A stretch of 64,000 nucleotides of DNA from Alopecurus myosuroides. Lineage: Eukaryota; Streptophyta; Magnoliopsida; Poales; Poaceae. The DNA is taken from the NCBI GenBank assembly GCA_028641055.1, contig CM054057.1:404788814-404852813 (forward strand), given 5' to 3'. Under the pieces are notes generated by a model. It had not been told where the DNA came from and ran no database searches. It saw nothing but the letters and a program-made list of their open reading frames with translations. The position numbers were made by a program, and so were the translations under genes. This document shows, one piece after another, positions 1 to 10,601 of this stretch (positions are counted from its first letter, which is position 1; every line of letters starts with the position of its first letter).

Positions 1-1480
1 CTCTGAAGGTTGCAGAATACATGCACCAAGGCCTTGTGGAGAAGGCCCTTGCACTCCTTGTCGATAACGTCGTCTACCTCGCCGGTGATACCTTCGAGGC
101 TCTCAACAAGGGAGGAGAGGTACTCTTGCCAGGCCGCATCTCCCTGGATAAGGGGTGAGTGGGGAATCCCTCCGCCAAGATGCGCCATTGCATCCCGGCA
201 TGCCGAACCAGCCCTTCGAGAAATGCGGCACGGTGGTGCGCCAGAGCACGTCCTTCCACCGCGCTGGTGGGAGCGCCGCTCGTTGCCCCCGTCGTGCTAA
301 CTTGAAAGAAGGCGCAGCTCCTTCAGCACTCAGACCAGTTCGGTGTCGAGGTCCTCCTTCGCGTTGGTATCGTCCTGCAAGGCAGCCTCGGAGCTCTAGA
401 GGTCCCTCCTAAGGTATGCTACCCCTGGCGAGGTCGCCTTCAAGGCTTCATAGACGCTCCTTGAGAGTCCCCTTTATATCACCAAAGCTCTTCTCCTGCA
501 AGGTCAGCTCTTTCTCCGGTGAGGAGAGCTCCCCCATGAGAGTGTTCAGGTTTCCCTCGCGAGTGGTGGCGCTCCCCTCGCAAAGATCCACGATGTCATA
601 TCCGAATGCGAGCTCGTTCTTGCGAGTGTCGGCTCTTCACTCGCGGTCGGCGAGTTTCTTTGCATGGAGCTGAGACGCCTTCTCAGCCTTCTCTAGTGCG
701 CTTTTCTGGCCTCACACCTCCGCTAACCTCAGCCCCGCTTTGTCCTCGGTGAGCTTACAGATCTCCTACGCCTCACGAAGGGCCTCTTGATGCTTATGCT
801 CCATGGCTAGATCAAGGAGGATCTGCTCCTCCGCGAAGCTGTACGTTTGCTCTGCGAAACCAGCCTCTACGGTGGCCACGTACAGCACGAACCCCTCGAT
901 GGCCTGTCGCGTTGCTCCTAGCGTGTTAATGTCAGACAGGGAGCGGCCTGCCGCAAGAAATCTGTAGGCACCACTTCTTCTCCCCTCTGGTGTTGGCAGC
1001 CCTAGGAACGCTAGAGGGACGTGCGTTTGCATGATTTACTCCGGTGGGGCCTCTGGCTCAGAGGATGTTACGACCGCCACAGCCGCAGGAACCACTGTGG
1101 GATTCTCTTTGGCGCACCTCGGATCCATCGCCCCCGTGGCAGGGTCCATGACACTCACGAGCGCAAAGGGGGACTCTCTAGCAAGCATTAACTATGTCGC
1201 GCGTTCGGTACGGTCCGCGGCCCCCGTGGTCACAGGCCTTAGAGCATCGTCACCTACGCCTTCTCCCGTGGTGGGGGAAGGGATCCTCTTCGGCATCGGC
1301 ATAGCCTCACCCTCGCCCCCGACGTGGGGATCTTGAGGGGCTAGGGTCGAGATAACTCCCCCCTGGGAGGCTCCATGGATACCCCCGCTGCTTCTTCCAC
1401 CGCATTCTCTCCCCCGGCCTCCCGGGCATGGATTCCCGTGGGCCTCATTGAGGAGGGGCCCTAGACAATGTCCCTCATGT
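1..1480 (-). pseudogene. Degraded internal ORF of an LTR retrotransposon (coiled-coil, gypsy-associated type)
   Basis: Read on the minus strand from the primer site at 1641-1656, this stretch shows long open segments with several stops. One (1032-766) is Ala/Glu/Leu-rich and its frame continues as a Lys/Glu-rich, probably coiled-coil sequence down to about 420. Another readable segment below 260 contains WQEYLSSLVESLEG. This composition resembles the 'putative gypsy type transposon' proteins often annotated in Triticeae elements; that link is from memory and unverified. No reverse transcriptase or integrase motif is visible, so the element may be non-autonomous or simply continue outside the window. 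The multiple in-frame stops make it a pseudogene. The plus-strand ORFs here are shadows. Confidence 0.45.
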
Positions 1481-1640
1481 CTGCCTCTAGACCAAAGTGG
1501 GCTTTTCAGGAGAAGAGCCCACCACTGGCCTCGACGCGGCTAGATCACTCTCATGGGTGGTGATAAGGGGTGGCCCAATATTCTCGATGAACACTTGATA
1601 ACTTGAATTGGATAACTCGTGTCTCACTAAAAATCTCTGG

Positions 1641-1656
1641 CCGATCCTGATGCCAA
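1641..1656 (-). other. Primer-binding site remnant of the 1-2080 element
   Basis: On the minus strand the bases read TTGGCATCAGGATCGG, a mutated version of the initiator tRNA-Met primer site (TGGTATCAGAGC plus following bases). It lies directly inside the LTR boundary at 1657, where a 5' primer site belongs. Confidence 0.5.
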
Positions 1657-2080
1657 TGCAACAGTTTGCAACCCAATGGATATTCTCAACTCCAAACGCT
1701 TGCACAACGTAGCCACCGACTATGAGGTGGTCCTGTATCGTCTTATTCCCAATGGAACAGCAGATCACACGCAATTTTCCAGGGGTATGAATCACTTCAA
1801 GATGAATTCTTACAAACAAGTAAAATATGAAATTCTAGGGTTCTAATTTTAACGTAGTCTAATCTATCTAATTCACACCCCTAGGTATATATGAGGGGTA
1901 GGGGGTACGGCCACAAGGCCCTTGCGCAAGCACCACTTATCCTACTCGTTTTGGACTCATGGACTCAGTTCAACTGGATACTAGCCGACCCATACTTGGG
2001 TTTGGCCTAAAGGACACACATGTCCTAGTCCTATTTGGAATTATGACTCTCTTGGCGCAACAACAAGGAGTTGGGTGCCA
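1657..2080 (-). repeat. Probable 5' LTR (424 bp) of a minus-strand retrotransposon
   Basis: The segment begins with TG and ends with CA on the plus strand and sits next to a primer site. A minus-strand TATA-like motif (CATATATACC, near 1886-1896) lies mid-LTR, followed on that strand by plausible leader sequence. The partner LTR lies outside the window, so the ends are inferred from TG/CA and the primer site only. The outer end at 2080 is the less certain one. A minus-strand ORF at 1487-1819 crosses the LTR/primer-site junction and is probably accidental. Confidence 0.45.
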
Positions 2081-2084
2081 CTTC

Positions 2085-2494
2085 TCTCTCTCTCTCCCTC
2101 CATGTGCTGCCTCCCTCTCCTCCCTCAAGCACATGCTGTTTTGTAGCTTATGGACCTTGTTTTCTAGCAGCTCCTCTTTGTTTTTCAGCTTGGAAACCTT
2201 GTTTTCTAGCTTGTACATGTTGTTTTATCCAAGTGTAATCTTGTTTTCTAGCAGCTCCTCTTGATACTTTCCTCCCTCCATGTTTGTGTTATCAACAAAC
2301 CTGATCATACATAAATGCATACACTTAGGTAGTATACAATTCTCATCAACACAAATATCATCTTTATCTTTAGCTAATAATAAAGTCATTAATGTTTCGG
2401 CCAAAATTTTCGTCCAACATAATATGAAAGATGTACCCTCCCACCAAACTACATAATACTGCACAATTGCCATTGTAAGTTTGTAACGGTTCAT
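2085..2494 (-). pseudogene. Coiled-coil heptad-repeat reading frame with one internal stop
   Basis: A minus-strand frame opens with ATG at 2494 and runs in one frame to about 1970, broken by a single stop at 2225-2227. Around the stop the protein consists of seven-residue repeats (EELLENK, KLENKVS, KLKNKEE, LLENKVH, KLQNSMC) with leucines at regular spacing, which is a textbook coiled coil of about 50 residues. The DNA shows the matching 21-bp periodicity. The N-terminal part (ending near NMEGGKY) is not a family I recognise. Residues beyond about 2085 run into the putative LTR and are probably not original. It could be a decayed host gene or a transposon-carried ORF. Confidence 0.4.
2135..2262 (-). 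repeat. 21-bp tandem repeat encoding coiled-coil heptads
   Basis: Six degenerate units start at 2135, 2156, 2177, 2198, 2219 and 2240, a constant 21-bp step. The units at 2156 and 2240 are identical over about 20 bases (CTTGTTTTCTAGCAGCTCCT). On the minus strand each unit encodes one heptad. Confidence 0.75.
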
Positions 2495-2499
2495 TAGTG

Positions 2500-4118
2500 A
2501 AAATTACAAGCATTGCCACCACCGTCCGTGCTGGCACACGCACACATCGTGGTCTGTTGTCTGTTCCCTCCCGCCCTGAACGAACCTCCACGGCGCGTTG
2601 CGCCCCGTCTCTCGCCGATGCCAACGTCTCTCCTACCCCTGCACAACTCGTCCGACATCTGCCCAGACAACTCGCGATGCTCCCAGCTACCTCCCTCTCC
2701 ATCCCCGTCGTGGTCCTATCTGTCGCCTCCATCCCTCCGTAACAACGCCGCCAATCCCTCTATCTCCGGCGAGGACTGGAGTCGCCGCCCTCCTTCGCTC
2801 TGTGGAACTGAAACCCTGCACATGGCCCTTCACATCCGTGGATTCAGCGGGCGAGCCCTGCTTCCGGCCGTCCCAATCCCATGGCTGCAACCAACCGATG
2901 TGAGCTGCCTAATTTTACTTCCGACTCCAGCAAGACGCGACTGCACGTCTCTACAACATCACGTTATGAAATCACTTTTGTTTCCAGGATTTTTTTCTCG
3001 TCGTACACGTAGATCGACTTGCTGCATGTGAGGTTGCTGCTTCTCTTCTTGCGGGTGATGGACTTCTTGGCGCAGTTCTCGCTCAGCGAACTCAAGCCAA
3101 GTTTCGGGCGGTGTCCAAGTTCATGCCCCTCTTCTGGAAGCTCTCCTTGTGGTGGGTGACTCGAAGCACCCAACGAACGGCCGCTGCCACGTGAACACTA
3201 GGTGAACAACGCAACTTCTATTGCATGCGTCTAAAGGTCCTCCGACGCTCTCCTCCGCTTCAGGTGGGATATCATCCGAATCCCCAACCTCTTCGTCAAA
3301 CCCCGCAGGCCTCCCTGGCTCCCCTCAGCTCCGGCCTATGCTGCAACTGAAGCCCTGCAGGTGTTTGACGATATTCGAACAAGGTAAAATTTTGCTTTTT
3401 CTTTCTTCTTGTCTCAATTGTTGGAATTGCAACTACAGGGCCGCGGTTCTCCACCGCCAACATGATCTGAATGTACAAGCACCTCCCCGAGGCCAAGACA
3501 CTCCAGGTTGTGGTTCATCGGCCAACTCGTAATGGAGCTAGCATTCTCCAAGTTCTCCTTGAAGATGTACCCCAGGGAATTCCTGAGTATTTAATTATTC
3601 CTAAAAATGTGTTATTTGAACCATACAGGTACTATTCTGGTTCGGTATCATGTCATCGGGTAATGTGAGAAATCAGCACAAGTGTGCATACTGTTTATAA
3701 CATCTCAGTGTCAACCTGTGAGTTAGATTAACAAAGCAAAATGTACAAGGCTCTGTACTAAGTTCATAAACTCATGGGTTTAGAGAAGGTAAAAGACACT
3801 TCCTTTAATATTAGGTAGAGTGACGCATCCGACAAATTCATTAACGTCAATTTGGTTTTATTTGAAAACCCAGATGTAGTTGGATTGCAAAATGAAGACA
3901 ACTAATTTTCTGGGGCATATCACTAAGTTCATGCCTCCGTTAGTGGTTTGTTGCATATATCATAATCACTAGGAACTAAAAAAGTATTATTTTTAGATCA
4001 TTGGTTGATTCAAGATTCATCATTTTGGGTTAGACTGGAAGTACTTACTTACCCGCCCTACCAAGTGCGAACGTAAATTGATTCTACGGAAATATTCTAC
4101 AAATATTCGCAGTACTTT
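2500..4118. other. Unassigned DNA with gene-like but unrecognised segments
   Basis: 2500-2960 is GC-rich and C-biased, like a plant 5' leader or first exon. 3000-3400 and 3440-3660 contain short plus-strand open stretches, for example 3471-3668 beginning MYKHLPEAKTLQ. Possible splice donors occur near 2898 and 3384. I cannot match any of these to a protein family, and the frames are short and interrupted. 3670-4118 is AT-rich with nothing recognisable. It may be old host sequence or heavily decayed transposon; it directly flanks the CACTA insertion. Confidence 0.3.
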
Positions 4119-4140
4119 CACTAGTGGAGAACGGGGCTTT
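4119..4140 (+). repeat. Left terminal inverted repeat of the CACTA element
   Basis: Starts with CACTAGTG and matches the reverse complement of the right terminus at all but two of the first 19 positions. Confidence 0.93.
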
Positions 4141-4239
4141 TGCTCACTAGCGAGCACCCCTTTCGCCCCGGCTCGGCCACCACCCAATGCAAAAGACTGT
4201 AGAGGTGGGGCCGGGGCGAGCAGGGTGCGTGGTGGGGGG

Positions 4240-4300
4240 GGGTTCTTTTGCCCCGGTTGGAGCCGTCAACCGGAGCAAATGACCCCCCACTATATAAATC
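4240..4300 (+). promoter_or_regulatory. Left subterminal repeat and TATA box for the transposase gene
   Basis: An inverted pair of CCCCGGTTGGAGCC / CAACCGGAGCAAA motifs (4249-4279) is followed at 4291-4298 by TATATAAA, about 320 bp before the transposase ATG at 4613. This subterminal-repeat-then-TATA layout is repeated internally at 8435-8608. Confidence 0.55.
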
Positions 4301-4612
4301 CTGCCAGCCCTCTCCTCTCCTCATGCCACTCACTTTGGAGGACATATTCTAGTTGTGTGGTGTGTGCTCACTTATTTCCCCCTCCTATGCACGAGAGGTG
4401 TTCGATGAAATGCCCGTGAGAATAATGCCATCTAAACTCGCAGAAAACAAACAAGATTTAATTTGTCCGAGCCACAGTTAATTAAATAAGCTTTCTCGTC
4501 CTTCTTTCATCCTCGGTCGATGTACCAACTTTAACCTTTCATCTCTCGATGTAACATTGGTCATTTCTCTATTCACGGTGTTCTGTAACAATTTTTAATT
4601 AATAATCATATA

Positions 4613-7600
4613 ATGCAGATGAACCGGCAATGGATGTATGCTGACCAACGCTCTCCCGCGTTCATGGAAGGCGTGGGTTCTTTTCTCGAGGTGGCCCAGG
4701 TAAACAAGCGGAATAATTTTATCTGTTGTCCATGTGCTGTATGTCAGAATCAGAAGGAACACTCGTCTCACAGAGTCATCCACTTCCACCTGTTTCAATC
4801 CGGTTTCATGCCTGGCTATAATTGTTGGACCAAGCACGGAGAAAGAGGGGTTATGATGGAAGACAACGAAGAAGAAGAGAATGATGACAACTATCATGAC
4901 ATGTTCCCTAAATACGGTGACGGTACTGGAATGGAAGATAACAATGAAGTGGAAGCAGAGGTCCGGGCACCATATGAGCCCATCGATGATCTTGGCCAGG
5001 CTATTACGGATGCAAAGACAAAAAGTGATATTGAAAAGGTGAGGGTGAATTTCGACCAGATGTTAAAGGATCACAAAACATTGTTGTATCCAACTTGCGA
5101 AGACGGGCAGGAAAAGATGGGCAGCACACTGGAATTGCTCCAATGGAAGGCCGAGAACGTTGTGACTGACAGCGGATTTACAAAGTTGCTGCAAATAGTG
5201 AAGAAGCAACTTCCTAGAAACAATGAATTGCCCGACAGTACAGACCAAGCAAAGAATCTTGTATGCCCCCTAGGATTATACGTGGAGAAGATACGTTCCT
5301 GCATTAATGACTGCATCCTCTACCGCGGTGAGAAGTACGAGAATTTAGAACAATGTCTGCATTGCGGTATAAGATCAGACCAGACGACCCTGGCGATGTT
5401 GAGGGTGAGCACCCCAGGAAGAGGGTTCCTGCAAAGGTGATGTGGTATGCTCCTATAATACCACGGTTGAAACGTTTGTTAAGAAACAAAGAGCATGCCA
5501 AACTTTTGCGATGGCACATGGAAGATCGTAAAAAAGATCAGATGTTGAGACACCCCGCTGATGGGTCGCAGTGGAGAAAAATCGACAGAAAGTTCCCGCG
5601 CTTTGCAGGTGACGCAAGGAACTTATGGTTTGGTCTAAGTACAGATGGAATGAATCCATTTAGTGAGCAGAGCTGCAACCATAGCACCTGGCTTGTAACT
5701 CTATGTATCTATAACCTTCCTCCTTGGTTGTGCATGAAGAGGAAGTTCATTATGATGCCAGTGCTGATCCAAGGCCCGAGACAACCAGGCAACGACATTG
5801 ATGTGTACCTAAGGCCATTAGTCGATGAACTTTTACAGTTGTGGCGTGAAGAAGGTGTACCTGTGTGGGACGAGCACGAACAAAAAGAATTTAACCTACG
5901 AGCACTTTTGTTCGTAACCATCAACGATTGGCCTGCTCTTAGTAACATTTCTGGACATACAAACAAGGGATACAATGCATGCACACACTGTTTAGATGAC
6001 ACCGAAAGTGTATATCTGGATAAATGTAAGAAGGTTGTGTACCTCGTGTATCGTTGTTTTCATCCGCGCAAGCACCCCTTAAGAAAAGCTGGCAATCATT
6101 TCAATGGTGAGGCAGATACCCGGGAGACGCCTATCCTCCGAAGTGGTGATGATGTATTTGATATGGTGAAGGATTTGAAAGTAATCTTTGGAAAGGATCC
6201 GGGCAGACAAGTTGTTCCGAATGACGCTGACGGACACGCACCCATGTGGAAGCAGAAATCTATATTTTGGGAACTACCCTATTGGAAAATCCCAGATGTC
6301 CGCTCTGCGATCGACATGATGCACCTAACGAAGAATCTCTGCGTGAATCTGCTAGGCTTCTTTGGCTTGTATGGGAAGTCAAAAGATACATCTGAAGCAC
6401 GACACGACCAGCAACACACGAAAGGACGAGACGACAAGAATCCTGAGAGGTTTCAAGGTGGTCCTGCCAGCTACGCTCTTACCAAGGAAGAGAAGGAAAT
6501 CTTTTTTGAAGCACTAAATAGTATCAAGGTCCCGTCTGGCTTCTCGTCGAATATAAAGGGAATAATAAATGTGGCAGAATTTTTTTTTCCAAATCCTGAA
6601 GTCTCATGACTGCTACGTGCTGATGACACAGTTGCTTCCGATTGCGTTGAGGGGGATTCTACCAGAAAATGTTCGACTACCCATTGTGAAGTTATGCGCA
6701 TTCCTCAATGCAATTTATCAGAAGGTAATCAATCCAGAAAGTCTATCAGCGTTACAAACAGATGTGGTCCAATGTCTTGTCAGCTTCGAGTTGGTGTACC
6801 CACCATCCTTCTTCAATATTATGACACACCTCCTAGTTCACCTAGTCAAAGAGATTACCATTCTCGGTCCTGTGTTTCTACACAATATGTTCCCCTTTGA
6901 GAGGTTCATGGGAGTCTTAAAGAAATATGTTCACAACCGTGCTAGGCCATAAGGAAGCATCTCCAAGGGTTATGGAACAAAGGAGGTAATTGAGTTTTGT
7001 GTTGACTTTCTTCCAGATCTTAAGTCGATTGGTGTTCCCGAATCGCGGCATGAGGGAATACTGAGTGGAAAAGGCATGCTAGGAAGGAAAGTAAAGATAT
7101 TTATGGACGTACATTCTTTCACTAAAGCACACTACACAGTTTTACAAATGTCCACCTTGGTGTCTCCTTATATCCGGGAACATAAGAATATTATACGGTC
7201 CAAAAACCCGGGGCTGTCTGAATCCTCGATTAATGATGAACACATGGATAGTTTCAGCGCCTGGTTGCAGACATAACTCATGAATAACAACATTGTTGGA
7301 GATCAGGTCTACTTGTTGGCCAGGTCACCATCTTCGACTGTACTGACTTTCCAAGGGTACGAGATAAATGGGATTACACGATCGCACAAGATAAAAAGAG
7401 CACCAACCAGAATAGTGCCGTCCGTTTCGATGCAACCGGATACAATGGGACAAAGGACACATATTATGGTTACATAGAGGAGATGTGGGAACTTGACTAC
7501 GGACCTAATTTTAAGCTCTCTCTATTTCGGTGCCAATGGGCCAAGATGACAAGAGTAAAGGTAGACCAGCAGTACGGAATGACAATAGTGGATCTCAACA

Positions 7601-7909
7601 ATCTTGTGTACAGAAACGAACCATTCGTCCTAGCCAAATATGTGGCTCAAGTTTTCTATGTGAAGGACATGTCTACCCAACCGAGGAAAAAAATAAGAAT
7701 TCTATTACATCATGCGGTGAGCCGAAGCGACACATAGTTCTTTCAGGAAAAGAAACATTGTGGGAGTGGAGGACAGGACAGACATGTCAGAAGATTATAA
7801 TAACTTTGAAGAAATTCCGCCCTTCAGAGTGAAAACTGACCCAAGCATCGCGTTAAATAATGAAGATGCTCCATGGCTACGACAGAAAAGTAAACAATGG
7901 CGGCACTAG
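4613..7909 (+). pseudogene. CACTA transposase (Tnp2 / Transposase_21 type), decayed
   Basis: The order of domains is that of plant CACTA transposases. A transposase-associated zinc-like domain (about 4616-4855, with CPCAVC and WTKHGERG) comes first. The Tnp2 catalytic region follows (about 5250-6570, with FGLSTDGMNPF, GPRQPGNDIDVYL, CTHCLDDT and AIDMMHLTKNLCVN). DUF4218-like (about 6600-6950, MFPFERFMGVLKKYVHNR) and DUF4216-like (about 7480-7700, ELDYGPNFKLSLFRCQW) C-terminal regions complete it. The frame shifts near 5400, 6575, 7370 and 7690, and in-frame stops lie at 6950-6952 and 7274-7276. The recognisable end is TAG at 7907-7909. The ATG at 4613 was chosen because the first domain starts immediately after it. 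No functional protein can be made. Confidence 0.9.
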
Positions 7910-8034
7910 TTGGTGATAACGTACTAAACCTTCATGGTTCATGTAATATTGCTAGGCTATTTTGTAATAATGTATCAAACATTGCAGATTATCCATATCA
8001 TGTGTGAAAACATTGCAGATCTCTTCCTCTTCTT
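7910..8034. other. 3' flank of the transposase gene
   Basis: AT-rich sequence after the transposase stop. It contains a short repeated word (AACATTGCAGAT, near 7979-7990 and 8009-8020) and no recognisable coding potential. Confidence 0.4.
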
Positions 8035-8353
8035 AAACCATTCATAGACTAGGTTTTTTGAAAATGTTTGAATTTTCAAAAATTGTTACTAGTTTAAATA
8101 GTTAGAATAATTATTTTATAAAACAGAAAATGTATTTGAAATGTTTACGCAATTTTAAACACTTTTCATACAGAAAGTTTCTCCAAATTCTAAACCATTC
8201 ATAAAATAGGTTTTTTAAAATGTTTGAAAATTCAAAAATTGTTACTAGTTTAAATAGTTAGAATAATTATTTTATGAAACAGAAAATGTATTTGAAATGT
8301 TTACGCAATTTTAAACAGTTTTCATAATGAAAGTTTCTCCAAATTCTAAACCA
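8035..8353 (+). repeat. About 157-bp AT-rich tandem duplication
   Basis: Units begin with AAACCATTCATA at 8035 and 8192, and a third truncated unit begins AAACCATTTG at 8348 (steps of 157 and 156 bp). The units are very similar and consist of A/T-rich sequence with short inverted words such as GAAAATTCAAAAATTG. It lies between the two genes of the CACTA element. Confidence 0.85.
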
Positions 8354-8434
8354 TTTGAAATGTATTTGAAAAAGTATTTGAAATGTGGCAGTAGAAAAAA
8401 ATTGGCGGCAGAAAAAAAAAACTGAAATTTTGGG

Positions 8435-8591
8435 CCTTTTGCCCCGGTTCGTGTTACCAACCGGGGCAAAAGGGGGGGAGGTGGGCAGGCAAGCGAGGGC
8501 CCACCTCCTCCCATTTTCCCCGGTTGGTAACACGAACCGAGGCAAAAGAAAACCTTTTGCCCCGGTTCGTGTTACCAACCGGGGCAAAAGA
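8435..8591 (+). repeat. Internal palindromic array of CACTA subterminal repeats
   Basis: Three palindromes built on CCTTTTGCCCCGGTT ... AACCGGGGCAAAAGG with a 9-nt loop (CGTGTTACC or its complement) occur near 8436-8474, 8516-8549 and 8552-8591. The first has perfect 15-nt arms. The same motif forms the subterminal regions at both ends of the element, so this is a terminal-type array in its middle. Confidence 0.85.
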
Positions 8592-8598
8592 CCCCCGC

Positions 8599-8608
8599 CT
8601 ATATATCC
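8599..8608 (+). promoter_or_regulatory. TATA box of the second CACTA gene
   Basis: CTATATATCC follows the internal palindromic array by a few bases, mirroring the left-end arrangement (array then TATATAAA at 4291). A GC-rich leader exon follows. Confidence 0.5.
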
Positions 8609-8639
8609 CCAGGCGGTTACTTCGCCCGGGGCTAAGGCG

Positions 8640-8880
8640 CAGAACGAGGAAGTCCCAGATGACGAGAACCTGAACGACGCCGTTAGGCTGCCCGATTCTC
8701 GCCACCTGGGATCCTCTTGCCGCCGCTCCTCTACGCCTCCTCCCGCGCCGCCCGGCCTCTCCTCCTCGCCTCACCGTGCCGCCCGTCCTCTCCTCCGCGC
8801 GCGCCGCCCGAAATCGCCGCCGGCCCTCCTCGCCCGCGCCCAAGCCCTCCTCCTCGCTGTCATGCCCTCCTCCTCGAGGT
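8640..8880 (+). other. Probable 5' leader exon of the second CACTA gene
   Basis: A GC- and C-rich stretch immediately downstream of the TATA box ends in CTCGAG followed by a good donor (GTGAGAT, from about 8880). The following 570 bp are AT-rich and intron-like and finish in a pyrimidine-rich tract plus TTAG just before the ATG at 9454. Several frames are open because of composition only, so I do not call it coding. Confidence 0.4.
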
Positions 8881-9012
8881 GAGATCGCCTCCTCGCCGCG
8901 CCCTCATCCTCCACAATTGTAATTTTTTTAGTCAATTAGTTTAATTACATTGTTAGTATTAGTGTTAGATTAATAGTAGAACTGTTAGTAATATGTGGTG
9001 ATGTTAGTATTA

Positions 9013-9225
9013 GGTCTTGGAGACTTACAAAAAATTTAGGTATTGGAGACTTAGAAAAAAATTAAGTCTTGGAGACTTAGAAAAAATTTAGGTATTGGAG
9101 ACTTAGAAAAAATTTCGGTCTTGGAGATTTACAAAAAAATTTAGTCCTTGGAGACTTAGAAAAAAATTAGTTAGAGGTTCAGAGGAAAAAATTTAGGTAT
9201 TGAAGACTTAGAAAAATTTAGTATT
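9013..9225 (+). repeat. About 27-bp minisatellite in a CACTA intron
   Basis: At least six degenerate copies of a unit built on TTGGAGACTTAGAAAAAATT, with alternating T(A/C)GGTA or AGTC leaders. They lie in the putative intron between the leader exon and the ORF at 9454. Confidence 0.75.
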
Positions 9226-9453
9226 TGGACTTAGCTATTTTTTTCTTAGTGAATGTTTAGGTTAGAAGTGAATTAGGTTTTTCTTAGTATACCATTAGAT
9301 GAATTTTATAATATAGGAATTTTAATTTAGAAATTTACTTAGTGAATGTTTATAATTAGTAGAATTTTTACTCAGCGAATTTTTACTTAATTAGGAATAT
9401 TTATTTAGTCCATATATCATGCATGTGTTTTTAGTTTATTTTTCTTAGCGACG

Positions 9454-9837
9454 ATGTCTCTGTTGGACCCGACGGGCGATGTCCGGGACTGGGCCCCGCC
9501 AGGCTGGCACTGGGAGGTACTTATTACCGGGACACGCAGCTTGGTGAGAAATCCGGGTGACGTGGTCTTCCCGGATATTATTTGGTGACCATCGCGTGGG
9601 CCACGGTCGGTGCGGAGAGAGTCGGCCCCTGATGAGGTGGTACATCAGCGTATCAGGAAGGAGGACGAGCATGTCCGTCGCTACATGTACTTACTCGATA
9701 GGGAGTATAGCAGCGGTTGGTCGATTATTCGGAGGGTTCCTTACCATGTGAGCTATGACCCTGTGAGAGTTCCTTACCTATGGATGCGTAGCACCCGCGA
9801 CTCAGCACCCCGCGGCTTAGGACCCGGTCGGAGTTAA
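9454..9837 (+). pseudogene. Second CACTA gene, first coding exon (unknown family), one stop
   Basis: ATG at 9454 follows an acceptor-like TTTTCTTAG. The frame runs 128 codons to TAA at 9835-9837, broken only by TGA at 9586-9588. The protein starts MSLLDPTGDVRDWAPPGW, is rich in Trp, Arg and Pro, and later reads MYLLDREYSSGWSIIRR and VSYDPVRVPYLWMRS. I recognise no domain; I believe similar hypothetical proteins occur in Triticeae genomes, but this is unverified. It is GC-rich relative to its AT-rich surroundings, as expected for an exon. It could be a separate gene or an upstream part of the B3-like unit. Confidence 0.5.
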
Positions 9838-10601
9838 TTAGTTTGAGAGATGTTTCATGAATATGTATAAGTGATATTATTCGATCGTGATGTTTTAGGG
9901 TTAAATAAATTAAACCCGAGCTATGTTTAAGTGATATTATTTGACCGTGATGTATTAGCTAGAGGCATATTTTAGTACTATTAGCTATTTTATTAGTACA
10001 TTAGCTATTTTAGTACATTAGATATTTAAGTATGAGGCACACAGACCGATGACCATCTTGTTCCTGTTAAGAGGAGGTACTACAGGCGGTGGTGATCCGG
10101 GGAAAGGAATGCGGGTTTTTCTGGACTTCTTTGAAACTAAATAACGTCACATATGTAATATTATATGGTTGGTGAGATCCGAACGAAGTTGAACCCTTTG
10201 GTGCACATTCGTAATGGTGATATTCATTAGAAATCCCGTCCGGGGTTATGAAGAATGTCGCCGTTATGGATTTGCACAAAAGAGTCCAATTTTTTACGGA
10301 TCTCACTATATTACATATATGATTTTGTTTAATTTTAAAGATATCCAGAAACCCTTCCTTCCCCCGCATCGCCATCACATGTACTATCTCGTAACAAGCA
10401 CAAAATGTGAAGGTCCAACTTCACAAAAAATTTGTTAGAGGTTTGGAGGGAATTGATGAAATTTGCAGCAATTTTGATGAAATGGATGCTATTAGCTATA
10501 TTTTTATTAGATTATATGCAATTGTTGCGAATTGATGAAATTGATGCTACTAGTTAGTGCGACTATGACAATTACTTATGATGTTATACATTTTTGTAGC
10601 C
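9838..10601. other. AT-rich spacer or intron between CACTA cargo exons
   Basis: Contains a repeated word (GTGATATTATT[C/T]GA, near 9871 and 9929), runs of TTAGCTATTTTA, and no supported ORF. It ends in a pyrimidine-rich acceptor (TTTTTGTAG, 10591-10599) directly before the ATG at 10602. Confidence 0.4.

Noticed and set aside
1487..1819. 110-codon minus-strand ORF
   Set aside because: It runs across the LTR end and primer site of the retrotransposon, so it is not one gene.
8385..8882. 165-codon plus-strand ORF over the internal palindromes
   Set aside because: It reads through palindromic subterminal repeats and the TATA region; the protein is low-complexity and both strands are equally open.
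9838..10601. Small ORFs between the CACTA cargo exons as genes
   Set aside because: AT-rich, under 105 codons, overlapping on both strands, with intron-like borders.
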